NCBI GenBank assembly: GCA_963739985.1 | Contig: CAVUCE010000022.1 | Coordinates: 248,001 to 312,000 of the forward strand | Origin: CAVUCE01 sp963739985 | GTDB lineage: Bacteria > Bacteroidota > Ignavibacteria > Ignavibacteriales > Ignavibacteriaceae | Direction of reading: 5' to 3' | Length of the DNA: 64,000 nt | Shown: in pieces, positions 1 to 9,276 of the stretch | Layout of the letters: the number at the start of each line of letters is the position of its first letter | How positions within the stretch are numbered: position 1 is the stretch's first letter | The notes under the pieces: generated by a model | Seen by the model: the letters and a program-made list of their open reading frames with translations, nothing else | What the model was told of the DNA's origin: nothing | Databases searched by the model: none | Program-made: the position numbers and the translations under genes

Positions 1-167
1 TAAAATACATTAACCATGATTGTGATTTTAACTGTGATGTTGTTGAGCGAGATGAAGAGAGTTTACGTTTAATTGCTTACCGGGATATTAAAGCAGGTGA
101 AGAATTAACAATCGATTATGGTTATGATGAGATTTATGAATATTGCCAGTGCTCTTTATGCGCTTAG
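1..167 (+). CDS. SET-domain protein, C-terminal fragment
   Basis: The window opens inside this gene; only the last 54 codons are present, in the frame ending in TAG at 165-167. The residues show the end of a SET (lysine methyltransferase) domain: an NHDC motif like the family's NHSC, then GEELTIDYGY, which matches the conserved GEELTxDY block, then a post-SET-like cysteine cluster CQCSLC just before the stop. Proteins with this fold transfer methyl groups from S-adenosylmethionine to lysines; in bacteria the targets are mostly unknown. The N-terminus and any other domains lie outside the window. Family is fairly sure, substrate is not. Confidence 0.75.
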   Translation, partial: KYINHDCDFNCDVVERDEESLRLIAYRDIKAGEELTIDYGYDEIYEYCQCSLCA

Positions 168-176
168 TTGAAATCT

Positions 177-208
177 GCTGACTTCACTAAAAAAGTAATG
201 AAGTCAGC
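177..208. terminator. Bidirectional hairpin between SET gene and pepD
   Basis: A perfect 10-bp stem, GCTGACTTCA (177-186) with TGAAGTCAGC (199-208), has a 12-base loop and sits between two convergent genes. On the plus strand it is followed by a T-rich stretch, so it probably ends the SET transcript; the minus-strand side has a weaker T tract. Confidence 0.6.
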
Positions 209-219
209 GCGATTAAAAT

Positions 220-1692
220 TTAATTTTTATTTTGATCTGCAACAGCTTTCAAAATTCCTTTTAACAAATCATAGAATTTTTCTACTGTTTTTATATTTAC
301 TCGTTCATCCGGTGAATGAGCGCCTTGAATTGTAGGACCAAATGAAACCATATCTAAACCGGGATTTTTATCACCGAGAATTCCGCATTCTAAACCAGCG
401 TGGATTGCTTTAATTTCAGGTCCTTTACCGTACTGTTCATTAAATACTTGCTTAGATAGTTCTAAGATTTTAGAATCAAGATCAGGTTTCCATCCCGGAT
501 AGCCATCTCCGGTTTTTACTTCTCCGCCAGCAAGATTAAAAATTGCCGCGACACTTTGAGAAATATATTTTTTGGCGCTTTCAATAGAACTTCTTTGGCT
601 TGTTCCGATTCTCACAATTTTGTCTTCAGTAAAAATGGTAGCCACATTAGTAGATGTTTCAACTAATCCCGGAATATCCTGACTCATATTGATAACACCA
701 TGCGGAAGTGCTAAAATTGTATTTACAAGTTTTGTTGAAAATTGTTTTGTAAACACTTGTGAAGCATCTGAGTCCGTTTTCTTAAATTCAACTTTTACTC
801 CAGAGTCAGAAGTCTTTAATTCGTTTGAGATATTACTTTCAAAATTTTTTGTTATTTTTTTAATGTTTTCAACATCAGAATCGCTTATATGTATAATAGC
901 TTCTGCTTCTCTTGGAATAGCGTTTCTTTTACTTCCGCCATCAATTCTGGAGACAAAATAATTTACACCTTCAAAAGATTTTAATACTCTTGCTAATATT
1001 TTAATTCCGTTTCCACGTCCCTGAGATATATCCAAACCGGAATGACCACCTTTCAATCCGGTAATCAAAACTTCATACGTTGATAATTTTGGATCAACTT
1101 TTTCTGTCTCTTTTTCAAAAACAGCAACTGTGTCCAAACCGCCTGAACAGCCTACATAAAAGGCTCCGTCTTCTTCAGAGTCTAAATTCAACAAAATTTT
1201 TCCGGTAATAAATCCGGATTCTAAATTGTTAGCACCTGTTAATCCTGTTTCTTCATCAACTGTCATTAGTATTTCAAGGGGACCATGAACAGAATCTTTA
1301 TCAGTAATAATCGCTAAAGAAGCAGCAACTCCAATGCCATTATCGCTTCCAAGTGTTGTTCCGTCCGCTTTTATCCATTCACCGTCTTTAATTAATTTTA
1401 TGGGATCATTATCAAAATCGTGCTTCGTTCCTTTATTTTTTTCACAAACCATATCTACATGTCCCTGAAGAACTACAGTTGGAGAAGTTTCATATCCTTT
1501 AGTTGCGGGAACAGAGACTACAATATTGCCAACTTTATCTTCTTTGTATTCAAGATTTAATTCTTTAATAAGATTTCGCATATGCTCGAGTATTTTGCCT
1601 TCCTTTTTTGAAGGGCGCGGAACTTGAGCAATTTCGTAAAATCTTTGCCACAATATTTCTGGCTCTAAACCTTTAACAGCACTATCTGACAT
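220..1692 (-). CDS. pepD: Aminoacyl-histidine dipeptidase (M20 family)
   Basis: A cytosolic metallodipeptidase of the PepD/carnosinase type that cuts Xaa-His and other dipeptides. GHVDMVCEKN near residue 80 holds the first metal-binding His-x-Asp of M20 peptidases, DGTTLGSDNGIG carries the bridging Asp, DEETGLTGA holds the catalytic and metal-binding Glu pair, and GGHSGLDI marks the lid domain. An upstream ATG at 1704 is in frame, but the string GGAGGAG between the two ATGs is an ideal ribosome binding site for the second (1692), so I start there. The resulting 490 residues match the family's usual 480-490. It lies just downstream of typA on the same strand and ends at a convergent hairpin. 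Confidence 0.93.
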   Translation of the reverse strand: MSDSAVKGLEPEILWQRFYEIAQVPRPSKKEGKILEHMRNLIKELNLEYKEDKVGNIVVSVPATKGYETSPTVVLQGHVDMVCEKNKGTKHDFDNDPIKLIKDGEWIKADGTTLGSDNGIGVAASLAIITDKDSVHGPLEILMTVDEETGLTGANNLESGFITGKILLNLDSEEDGAFYVGCSGGLDTVAVFEKETEKVDPKLSTYEVLITGLKGGHSGLDISQGRGNGIKILARVLKSFEGVNYFVSRIDGGSKRNAIPREAEAIIHISDSDVENIKKITKNFESNISNELKTSDSGVKVEFKKTDSDASQVFTKQFSTKLVNTILALPHGVINMSQDIPGLVETSTNVATIFTEDKIVRIGTSQRSSIESAKKYISQSVAAIFNLAGGEVKTGDGYPGWKPDLDSKILELSKQVFNEQYGKGPEIKAIHAGLECGILGDKNPGLDMVSFGPTIQGAHSPDERVNIKTVEKFYDLLKGILKAVADQNKN

Positions 1693-1738
1693 AATCTCCT
1701 CCATAGAATTTAAAATTAATTATGTTCAAAACTTTTGG

Positions 1739-3580
1739 TTATTGAACTGCTTCAGCCTCTTTTTTAGCGGCTAATCTAGCATTTTTTCTATCCATCTCTG
1801 TTAGATATTTTTTTCTTATTCTTAAGTTCTCAGGTGTTACTTCAACATATTCGTCGTCTGTAATCCATTCAATGCCTTGTTCTAATGTGAGAACTGTTGG
1901 TGGTTCGAGTCTAATAGCTTCGTCAGCTCCGGAAGAACGCATATTACTTAACTGTTTTGTTTTGGTAACGTTTACTTGCATATCATTATTTCTTGAATTC
2001 TCTCCGACAACCATACCTTGATAAACTTTGGTTCCGGGATGAATGAAGAATACCGATCTTTCTTGTAGTTTAAACATCGCATAAGCAGATGAGACACCAT
2101 TTTCCATGGCAACCATTGCACCTTTTTGACGATGAACAATATCTCCCTTGTAAGGCTCGTAACCGGCAAAATTATGATGAAGAATTCCGGTTCCTTTAGT
2201 GTCAGTCATAAATTCGGCTCTGTAACCGATAAGTCCACGTGACGGAATTAAAAACTCAACACGGGTATTCTCATTGTAGGTAACCATATTTTTCATTTCA
2301 GCTTTACGTTTACCTAGTTTTTCAATTACTATACCGACGAATTCTTCAGGAACATCTATAATCACATGTTCCATCGGTTCACATTTAACATCATCAATCA
2401 TTTTGAAAATAACTTGCGGTTTGCTTAATTGCAGTTCGTAACCTTCTCTACGCATATTCTCAATTAGTATTGCTAAGTGAAGCTCACCTCTTCCGCTTAC
2501 CTTAAATGAGTCCGGTGAATCGGTCATCTCAACTCTTAATGAAACATTTGATTTCAACTCTTTTGAAAGTCTTTCACTTATGTTTCTAGTTGTTACATAT
2601 TTTCCTTCTAATCCGGCAAACGGAGAATTATTCACAATAAAATTCATTGTAATAGTGGGCTCGTCTATTGCTACAAAAGGAAGTTGTTCAGGGACTTTTG
2701 GATCTGCTATAGTATCACCTATATCTACATCTTCCATACCGGCGATTGCACCAATATCTCCTGCTGTTAATTCATCTGTTTCTACGCGTTTAATATTTTG
2801 GAATGAATAAAGTTTTGAAATTTTAGCGTTGGTTTTATCACCTTCCTTATTAATCAGAACTATATTGTCACCAACTTTTACTCTTCCGTTCGCTACTCTG
2901 CCAATTCCCATTCTACCTAAATAATCATTATAATCTATAGCGGATACAAGCATTTGATAAGGAGCTTCAATATCAGCAACCGGTCCGGGAACATTATTTA
3001 TAATTAATTCGAAAAGCGGTTTAAGATCAACATTTTCATCTTCTAAATTTAGCTTAGCTGTTCCCTCTTTTGCAATCGCATAAACAAAAGGGAAATCCAA
3101 CTGTTCTTCTGATGCACCGAGAGATACAAAAAGGTCAAAAACTTCATTTAGTACAACATCAGGACGAGCGTCTTTTCTATCGATCTTATTAATTACAACA
3201 ATCGGTTTTAATCCTAAATCCAAAGATTTTTTTAAGACAAATTTAGTCTGCGGCAAAGGTCCTTCTGCTGCATCAACCAGTAACAGAACTCCATCAACCA
3301 TTCTTAGAGTTCGTTCAACTTCTCCACCAAAATCAGCGTGTCCGGGCGTATCAATAATATTAATCTTAACATCTTTATAATGTACACTTAAATTTTTTGC
3401 AAGTATTGTAATTCCTCGTTCTTTTTCAAGGTCATTAGAATCCATTACTCTTTTTTCAATATGCTGATTGTCTCTCCACGCACCTGTTTGATTAAGCATA
3501 AAATCTACCAAAGTGGTTTTACCATGATCAACATGAGCTATAATTGCGATATTACGAATATCTTCTCTTATATTTTTCAC
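1739..3580 (-). CDS. typA: Ribosome-associated GTPase TypA/BipA
   Basis: A translational GTPase of the EF-G superfamily that binds the 70S ribosome and helps 50S assembly and stress adaptation. Visible motifs are G1 AHVDHGKTTLVD (about residue 15), G2 ERGITI, G3 DTPGHADFGGEVER and G4 NKIDR, then the EF-G-like domains and the BipA-specific C-terminal region with SRGLIGYR and NFAGYEPYKG. The 613-residue length is normal. The start is GTG, six bases after AAGG. It is transcribed towards pepD with a gap of about 46 bases and may share its message. Nothing is missing from the family's motifs. Confidence 0.97.
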   Translation of the reverse strand: MKNIREDIRNIAIIAHVDHGKTTLVDFMLNQTGAWRDNQHIEKRVMDSNDLEKERGITILAKNLSVHYKDVKINIIDTPGHADFGGEVERTLRMVDGVLLLVDAAEGPLPQTKFVLKKSLDLGLKPIVVINKIDRKDARPDVVLNEVFDLFVSLGASEEQLDFPFVYAIAKEGTAKLNLEDENVDLKPLFELIINNVPGPVADIEAPYQMLVSAIDYNDYLGRMGIGRVANGRVKVGDNIVLINKEGDKTNAKISKLYSFQNIKRVETDELTAGDIGAIAGMEDVDIGDTIADPKVPEQLPFVAIDEPTITMNFIVNNSPFAGLEGKYVTTRNISERLSKELKSNVSLRVEMTDSPDSFKVSGRGELHLAILIENMRREGYELQLSKPQVIFKMIDDVKCEPMEHVIIDVPEEFVGIVIEKLGKRKAEMKNMVTYNENTRVEFLIPSRGLIGYRAEFMTDTKGTGILHHNFAGYEPYKGDIVHRQKGAMVAMENGVSSAYAMFKLQERSVFFIHPGTKVYQGMVVGENSRNNDMQVNVTKTKQLSNMRSSGADEAIRLEPPTVLTLEQGIEWITDDEYVEVTPENLRIRKKYLTEMDRKNARLAAKKEAEAVQ

Positions 3581-3725
3581 ACATTACCTTAATTGTTTAA
3601 AATTAGACCGTAAATATAGCTAGAAGCAATACTATAAACAATGAAATTTGATGTGACTAAGATAATGTTTGCGATAAATTCAAAAATGCTATAGAATGAG
3701 GCAAAATGTTAGATAAGCTTTAAAA

Positions 3726-4016
3726 TTAGGTAACAATTTGAGTATTTAAGGCAATTTCTTCTAAAACCGAAGAAACTCTTAAACAATCCTTCATTGTTCC
3801 ATTAAAAACAATAGACTTTCCTTTAACGTGAACTTCAAAAGCGTGAGCGCGTGCTTTTTCGTAACTGCAATGCACTGCCTTTATCAGTTGCGTTATAACT
3901 TCATCAAACGTGTGCCAATCATCATTGAATAGTATAACCCTGCTGACAAACTTTACTGTGGTTTCTTCATTCTCGAGAACTTCTATTTCAGGCGTATCAT
4001 TGGTTTGTTTTTCCAT
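3726..4016 (-). CDS. clpS: ATP-dependent Clp protease adaptor ClpS
   Basis: A small adaptor that hands N-degron substrates to a ClpA/ClpC-type unfoldase. The body carries VILFNDDWHTFDEVI, matching the family's VLLNDDYTPMEFV block, where the Asn-Asp-Asp residues bind the substrate's N-terminal amine. EVHVKGKSIVF follows, equivalent to the conserved H-x-x-G segment. The first 25 residues are acidic and unstructured, as usual for the N-terminal extension that enters the unfoldase. The 96-residue length is typical. No clpA lies beside it in this window. It is divergent from etfB. Confidence 0.92.
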   Translation of the reverse strand: MEKQTNDTPEIEVLENEETTVKFVSRVILFNDDWHTFDEVITQLIKAVHCSYEKARAHAFEVHVKGKSIVFNGTMKDCLRVSSVLEEIALNTQIVT

Positions 4017-4156
4017 GTTAGAAAGTTATAAAAATTGAAATTAACTTAAAAGATCATGAAATAATCCTGATTTGCTTTAAATTAACTCTGTTTGATTTTA
4101 GACAGGTGTATGTTTATATTTTTTTGTGAAATTAAATAATTAAGAGGAGGATATTA

Positions 4157-4903
4157 ATGAATATAGCAGTATGTGTTAGCCATGTACCTGACACTGCTAC
4201 AAAGGTAAAAGTAGGTGCTGATGAAAAAACCATCGACCCGAACGGTGTAACTTATATCATAAATCCTTATGATGAAATTGCCGTTGAAGAAGCACTGAAA
4301 ACCAAGGAGAACTTAGGCGGCGAAGTTTCTGTTTTATCGGTTGGTAATGATAGCAACAAAGATACTATCCGCAAAGCTCTGGCAATGGGTGTAGATAAAG
4401 GTGTGTTATTAAAAGATCAAAACCAAAGAGATTCTTTAGCCATTGCAAAAGCTTTAGCTGAAGAAATAAAAAATCAAAATGCCGAAATAGTGTTTTTCGG
4501 GAAACAATCCGTAGATTACGATAATTCAGTAGTAGGCCAATTAACAGCAGAAATATTAGGATATAATTGTATCTCTGTTGTAGTTGATTTAAAAATTGAC
4601 GGAACTAAAGTTACTGCTGAAACAGAAGTTGAAGGTGGTCGTGAAGTAGTTGAATCGGAATTACCTATTGTAATAACAACACAAAAAGGTTTGAATGAAC
4701 CTAGATACGCTTCATTAAAGGGAATAATGTCGGCAAAGAAAAAAACAATAGAAGAAAAACCCGCTGCCGATGCTGAGAATCTTACAGAAGTTATAAAAAT
4801 GAAAAAACCGGAAGCAAAACAGCCTGGTAGAATAATTGGTTCTGATAGCTCAGCCGTTCCGGAATTAGTTAAATTACTTCACGAAGAAGCAAAAGTTATA
4901 TAA
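4157..4903 (+). CDS. etfB: Electron transfer flavoprotein, beta subunit
   Basis: The beta subunit of the ETF heterodimer, which carries electrons from acyl-CoA and other dehydrogenases to the quinone pool. It opens with IAVCVSHVPDT, the usual start of EtfB, and contains INPYDEIAVEEALK, the family signature, and YDNSVVGQLTAEILG with the conserved Gln-Leu-Ala-like nucleotide-site block. It has one of the strongest ribosome binding sites here (AAGAGGAGG, eight bases upstream). Its 248 residues are normal. etfA follows after 15 bases, so the two are co-transcribed. No bcd, fixC or fixX partner is present in the window. Confidence 0.96.
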   Translation: MNIAVCVSHVPDTATKVKVGADEKTIDPNGVTYIINPYDEIAVEEALKTKENLGGEVSVLSVGNDSNKDTIRKALAMGVDKGVLLKDQNQRDSLAIAKALAEEIKNQNAEIVFFGKQSVDYDNSVVGQLTAEILGYNCISVVVDLKIDGTKVTAETEVEGGREVVESELPIVITTQKGLNEPRYASLKGIMSAKKKTIEEKPAADAENLTEVIKMKKPEAKQPGRIIGSDSSAVPELVKLLHEEAKVI

Positions 4904-4918
4904 GAGGATATTATAAAA

Positions 4919-5890
4919 ATGGCAAACAAAATAATCGCATTTCTTGAACAAAGAGAAGGCAATCTAAAAAAAGTTTCTTACGAAGTTGTTTCTGTTGCTG
5001 CAAAATTAGCTAAAGATCTTGGATTGGAAGCGGAAGCAGTAGTAATAGGAAATGACATTGATAATTTGGATAATATTTCTAAATATGGTATAAGTAAGGT
5101 AATTCAATTTAAGAATGAAAACTTAAATAATTATTCTGCTTCAGCATATACCGATATTTTAAGTAATTATGCTAAAGAAATAGATGCACAATATATCATT
5201 TTTGCTAATACAGGACTTGGAAAAGATTTATCTCCCAGAATTAGTGTTCGATTAAATGCCGGATGCATTTTAGACGCAGTTAATATCGAAAACACTGATG
5301 GTGATTTGATAATTACAAGACCAATTTATGCCGGTAAAGCATTAATTGATGTAAAATTTAATTCGGAAAAACGAGTTCTTTCTATTCGTCCCAATGTATT
5401 TAAAGCTACTGAAAATGGAGACGCTGAAGGTACGGAAGTGATTTTGAAAGAAGTAAATGATCCCAATTTAAAATCTAAAGTTGTTGAGTTCAAAAAATCG
5501 GAAGGCAAGCTTGATGTTGCAGAAGCCGATATAATTGTCTCTGGCGGAAGAGGATTAAAAGCTCCGGAAAATTTCAAAATGGTTGAAGATTTAGCCGACG
5601 TTTTAGGAGCTGCTGTTGGAGCATCAAGGGCTGTTGTTGATGCGGGATGGAGACCTCATCGGGAGCAAGTTGGACAGACAGGTAAAACCGTTTCTCCTTC
5701 ATTATATGTTGCTTGCGGAATTTCGGGAGCAATTCAACATTTAGCCGGAATGTCTTCATCAAAATATATAGTAGCAATCAATAAGGATAAAGATGCTCCT
5801 ATATTTAGTGTTGCTGATTATGGAATTACCGGTGATGTATTTGAAATATTACCAGCTTTAACAGAAGAGATTAAAAAGCTGAAATCATAA
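4919..5890 (+). CDS. etfA: Electron transfer flavoprotein, alpha subunit
   Basis: The FAD-carrying alpha subunit of ETF. The C-terminal FAD domain shows SGGRGLKAPENF, then SRAVVDAGW, EQVGQTGKTVSPSLY and CGISGAIQHLAGM, and ends with FSVADYGITGD; these are the family's flavin-binding segments in their usual order. The 323-residue length is standard. It lies 15 bases after etfB and 17 bases before the nuclease-like gene, so all three probably form one operon. Confidence 0.96.
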   Translation: MANKIIAFLEQREGNLKKVSYEVVSVAAKLAKDLGLEAEAVVIGNDIDNLDNISKYGISKVIQFKNENLNNYSASAYTDILSNYAKEIDAQYIIFANTGLGKDLSPRISVRLNAGCILDAVNIENTDGDLIITRPIYAGKALIDVKFNSEKRVLSIRPNVFKATENGDAEGTEVILKEVNDPNLKSKVVEFKKSEGKLDVAEADIIVSGGRGLKAPENFKMVEDLADVLGAAVGASRAVVDAGWRPHREQVGQTGKTVSPSLYVACGISGAIQHLAGMSSSKYIVAINKDKDAPIFSVADYGITGDVFEILPALTEEIKKLKS

Positions 5891-5907
5891 TGAGTTAGGA
5901 GAATCAT

Positions 5908-6489
5908 TTGCAAAAGATTCAATGTGAAATCCTGGGTTTATCAACTAGTCCTTCTACCGGAGGAGCATACGCTATTTTACTTAAAGAAGTAAATGGAGCA
6001 CGAAGACTACCTATCATTATCGGCGCTTTTGAAGCTCAAGCTATTGCATTGGAAATAGAAGGAATTAAACCGCCAAGACCACTAACTCATGATTTATTGA
6101 AGCAAATAATTGATAATTTGGGAGCAATTGTTCTTGAGGTAATTATAGATGAATTACGTGAAAATACTTTTTACGCAAAAATCTTATTGGATGTTTCATC
6201 TTTAACTAACGAAATTGATAGCCGTCCAAGTGATGCAATTGCATTAGCAGTTAGAACTCAAGCACCAATATTTGTTTCTGAAAATGTTATGGATTTGGCT
6301 GCATTTATTCCTTCAGATGAAACCGATAAAGAAAGCGGTGAAAAAGAAACAAGTGAAGAAGTGCCTAAGACTAAAGAAGCAAAAATTGCCGCTCTTCAAA
6401 ACAAATTAAGAGAAGCAATTGATACTGAAGAATACGAAAGAGCTGCCAAAATAAGAGATGACATTCAAAAACTTACAAGCGACAATTAA
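5908..6489 (+). CDS. Bifunctional nuclease (BFN/DUF151) with C-terminal UVR motif
   Basis: Residues 1-135 form a BFN domain (DUF151): GLSTSPSTGGAYAILLKE, LPIIIGAFEAQAIALE and SRPSDAIALAVR are its hallmarks, the last holding the conserved Asp. Family members have reported nuclease activity, but the physiological role is unsettled. After an acidic Glu/Lys linker (about 140-160) comes a UVR motif like those that link UvrB and UvrC, ending EEYERAAKIRDDIQKL. The start is TTG, preceded by TAGGAG at good spacing. It is the third gene of the etf operon and overlaps the convergent DUF2851 gene by four bases. Confidence 0.88.
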   Translation: MQKIQCEILGLSTSPSTGGAYAILLKEVNGARRLPIIIGAFEAQAIALEIEGIKPPRPLTHDLLKQIIDNLGAIVLEVIIDELRENTFYAKILLDVSSLTNEIDSRPSDAIALAVRTQAPIFVSENVMDLAAFIPSDETDKESGEKETSEEVPKTKEAKIAALQNKLREAIDTEEYERAAKIRDDIQKLTSDN

Positions 6490-7967
6490 CCGAAAACTTG
6501 TTTTCCTATGTTGCACTCGAGACATTTTTCTCGGGTGCAATATGATCTAAACAATTCAATCATTCCTTGATATAATACACTTCTTTTCCACGCATCATTT
6601 AATGATAATGTACTGGAAACTTCATTTACTAAATTATTTTCGCTCTTCTGAAAATAGTTCAAATAAACTTGCAGCACTTTTTGACTTAGCTCTTTCTTAT
6701 CAAAGATTTCAAAATATATCGAAATTATCGGTAATAAAATATTTACAATAATTTCATCTGCACGAGAGGCACCGACAAAATAATTTATAGCAGTTTTTGC
6801 CGGTTGATCAAATACATAGTGTGTATGCCAAAATCCTTCACCTTTTATTATAAGTAAATTTCTTAATTCTGAAATTAGCTTTCCTGGATTTTGAACTTCT
6901 TCAACTTTTGAAATAATCTCCCCTATCAAATTTTGATTGATAATTTTATTAACAATTCTAACTCCGCCTGCTATTCTGATTGTAGGAAAATTTTGAGGAC
7001 GAAGTCTGAAAAAATGCCATTGTGCCGCGTTAAATATTCTACTATCATATTTGGGTTTTAATTCTGCCCAATACTCATACATTTTTTTTGTATAACCTGA
7101 GGTTTCTTCATCAGGTAAATTCGGAACATCCGGAAGTAAACCACTAATACTGAACAAAGCTGACTCCAGATGTAAAAGAAAATCATTGCTATCTGAAAAT
7201 GTCTTTATAAAAGAGATTTCAGCAGCTTTGGCCAAATTCTGCATTATCTCTTTATTTTTTGAGTATCCCAAAGCCTCAAAAATAGATTCATAAATTAACT
7301 GCTGCCAATCTTCAGGGTTCTGAAAATCTTTTGGTGCAAACTTTTTATTATGGAAGTTTTCATCTAGTTCGTAATTTATCATCGGTTCATTAACGTACAT
7401 AGATTTTAAGTATGCTATTTCTTTTAAACGGTCTAGCATTCTTTCGCTTTTTTTTCTAAAACGGAGCACGCCCAATTCAAAAATAAAATCTAATTTCTTC
7501 TTTTCATCAACCAATGCGTTAAGTTCGGCGCATGGCATTTTATTGATTCTATTTTTACGCTCAGATAAAATTGCTTTTTGCACATTCTTAGAAAGTTCAT
7601 CCGCGAGGTTTTCAGAGATACAAATTGATTGAACTTTTCTACCATCCTGAGTAAAAACAAATGGATATTTGGAATCGTTATTAAGTATGGCGTGCAGAAC
7701 TACTTTGTTGTATTTTTTATTCAGATTATGACCGTGATTTTTCCAATCCGAATGGTGAGTATCTATTTCAACATCTCCGAGATAAGTTATATTCCCAATT
7801 TTAATTCTTGCGTTCTTAAAATCAGGTCCCCCAAGCTCAGAATTTTGGACACCAACATCAATAACAGTGATTTTTTGTCCATCTTTTGTGGTTAAGTCAT
7901 TTACAAAATTTTGTTCTTTCCAGATTTCGTAGACAAACTTTTCTTGAACTTTAACATTCTTTTTCAT
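6486..7967 (-). CDS. DUF2851 family protein
   Basis: A 493-residue protein of a family found mainly in Bacteroidota and relatives; its function is unknown. The N-terminus EKFVYEIWKEQNF and the blocks GGPDFKNARIKIG, GDVEIDTHHSDWKNHGHN and FRLRPQNFPTIRIAG are typical. The His/Asp-rich VEIDTHHSDW segment looks as if it could bind a metal, which is inference. The C-terminus carries CTREKCLECNIGK, a small Cys cluster that could be a zinc knuckle. It is the last gene of the 13-gene run starting at pyrG, 12 bases after the preceding gene, and overlaps the convergent BFN gene by four bases. Confidence 0.8.
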   Translation of the reverse strand: MKKNVKVQEKFVYEIWKEQNFVNDLTTKDGQKITVIDVGVQNSELGGPDFKNARIKIGNITYLGDVEIDTHHSDWKNHGHNLNKKYNKVVLHAILNNDSKYPFVFTQDGRKVQSICISENLADELSKNVQKAILSERKNRINKMPCAELNALVDEKKKLDFIFELGVLRFRKKSERMLDRLKEIAYLKSMYVNEPMINYELDENFHNKKFAPKDFQNPEDWQQLIYESIFEALGYSKNKEIMQNLAKAAEISFIKTFSDSNDFLLHLESALFSISGLLPDVPNLPDEETSGYTKKMYEYWAELKPKYDSRIFNAAQWHFFRLRPQNFPTIRIAGGVRIVNKIINQNLIGEIISKVEEVQNPGKLISELRNLLIIKGEGFWHTHYVFDQPAKTAINYFVGASRADEIIVNILLPIISIYFEIFDKKELSQKVLQVYLNYFQKSENNLVNEVSSTLSLNDAWKRSVLYQGMIELFRSYCTREKCLECNIGKQVFG

Positions 7968-7979
7968 AATGGCACCGAA

Positions 7980-8459
7980 TTACTCTCTTTTGATTACGGA
8001 ATAAACCGAAGAAGATCGTTTACCTCCTATTCTGTAGAACAACTCTACAAGATTCTCCCCTTCTTTCAGTTTAACATATTTAAATTTATAATCCCCACCG
8101 GGAATTTGATAATACATATCCCGTTTAATACCGTTTACAAATAAGTATAAATCAGCATAGTTTATTTTATTATTAAGCTTAACATTAAATGATATTTTAT
8201 CTTCAGCAGTTTTTAGTGAATCTTTAAGATTGGTTAATTTTAGGAGTGGTAATTTTTTATCGATCTTTAGAGTTGATAAATTATAAACCTCGGGAAACAA
8301 CTGTTGTTCTTGTTGGTCCTTCCTGAATTCATCATCCTTATTATTTTTAGCATTAACTTGAGGCACTTTTTCCCCCTCAATTACAGAGGTTTCTTTAATA
8401 TTATAATAACATACTAATATTAAGATTAATAGTAAAACTATGCTTAATGTAGTTTTCAA
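7980..8459 (-). CDS. Hypothetical membrane-anchored protein with beta-sandwich-like domain
   Basis: I do not recognise a named family. Residues 4-20 form one hydrophobic segment (TLSIVLLLILILVCYYN) that is either an uncleaved anchor or a signal peptide, so most of the protein should face the periplasm. A charged linker follows to about residue 60. The last 90 residues alternate hydrophobic and polar positions and end FKYVKLKEGENLVELFYR, the pattern of an Ig-like or Big-type beta sandwich often found in surface proteins of this phylum. It starts one base after the pyrF stop and is probably translated from the same message. Confidence 0.6.
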   Translation of the reverse strand: MKTTLSIVLLLILILVCYYNIKETSVIEGEKVPQVNAKNNKDDEFRKDQQEQQLFPEVYNLSTLKIDKKLPLLKLTNLKDSLKTAEDKISFNVKLNNKINYADLYLFVNGIKRDMYYQIPGGDYKFKYVKLKEGENLVELFYRIGGKRSSSVYSVIKRE

Positions 8460-8460
8460 T

Positions 8461-9276
8461 TTACAAAATTGATTTTACAATTTCATTCATCCTGATAATT
8501 TCTGAGTTAGCAGCATCGTCAAACTTTTCATCATTTGTCCTATAAATTATACTTCTGCTAACATTAATCAATAAATCTTTTCTACCACTATTATTAAAAA
8601 CTTTTACTACCTCTTCCAAACTTCCGCCTTGAGCTCCAACACCAGGTAGTAATACCGGCAAATCTTCAAAGCTATGTATGTTTTCTTTTAATTCATTTAT
8701 ATTCGTTGCGCCGAAAACAATCCCGCAATTTTTCTTTTCATTCCACGATTTAACTTTTTCAATAACCATTTGATATAAATAACTGCCGTTTTCCAATTTC
8801 AATTTTTCAAAGTCCAGTGAACCCGGATTTGACGTAAGCGCTAAAATGAAATTTACTTTGGACGAATCTTCCAAAAACGGTTTTACAGAATCAGTGCCCA
8901 TGTAAGGACTTATAGTTATTGAGTCAAAATTAAAATGATCAAAAACAGCTTTAGCATACATTTGTGAAGTATTTCCAATATCGCCTCTCTTTGCATCTGC
9001 AATTACAAAAATATCATCGGGAATAAGTTCTAGAGTTTTTTCAATTACATCTAATCCGCTAGTACCGATACTCTCGTAAAAAGCAAAATTTAACTTATAA
9101 GCTGCGGCATGTTCTTTTGTTGCATCTATAATTCTTTTATTAAACTCAAGGATTGGTGAATAAGAGGATTTCAAAGTATCCGGGATTTTATTTATATCAG
9201 TATCAAGTCCAACACAAATTACTTTACTAACTTCGTTTTTAACTTTTATTTTTTCTAAACCGGTCATAATTCTCAT
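8461..9276 (-). CDS. pyrF: Orotidine 5'-phosphate decarboxylase, subfamily 2
   Basis: Last step of UMP synthesis, decarboxylating OMP. The catalytic signature DAKRGDIGNT (about residue 93) holds the Asp-x-Lys-x-x-Asp charge network. CVGLDTDINKIP near the N-terminus and LLPGVGAQGG near residue 210 complete the barrel. The longer form and GDIGNT spacing place it in the PyrF type 2 group found in Mycobacterium, Bacteroidota and others. Its ATG overlaps the dcd stop as ATGA, so translation is likely coupled; an in-frame ATG three codons later is a possible alternative start. It sits with other nucleotide genes in a 13-gene run. Confidence 0.94.
   Translation of the reverse strand: MRIMTGLEKIKVKNEVSKVICVGLDTDINKIPDTLKSSYSPILEFNKRIIDATKEHAAAYKLNFAFYESIGTSGLDVIEKTLELIPDDIFVIADAKRGDIGNTSQMYAKAVFDHFNFDSITISPYMGTDSVKPFLEDSSKVNFILALTSNPGSLDFEKLKLENGSYLYQMVIEKVKSWNEKKNCGIVFGATNINELKENIHSFEDLPVLLPGVGAQGGSLEEVVKVFNNSGRKDLLINVSRSIIYRTNDEKFDDAANSEIIRMNEIVKSIL

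Noticed and set aside
689..961. Open frame opposite pepD
   Set aside because: It lies wholly inside a well-supported gene on the other strand and has no ribosome binding site. The same holds for the other antisense frames over typA, mrdA, nuoL, cusA and ccmF.
6511..6540. Inverted repeat TTGCACTCGAG / CTCGGGTGCAA as terminator of the etf operon
   Set aside because: It lies within the coding end of the convergent DUF2851 gene, has a wobble pair and no T tract, so I cannot separate it from coding constraint.
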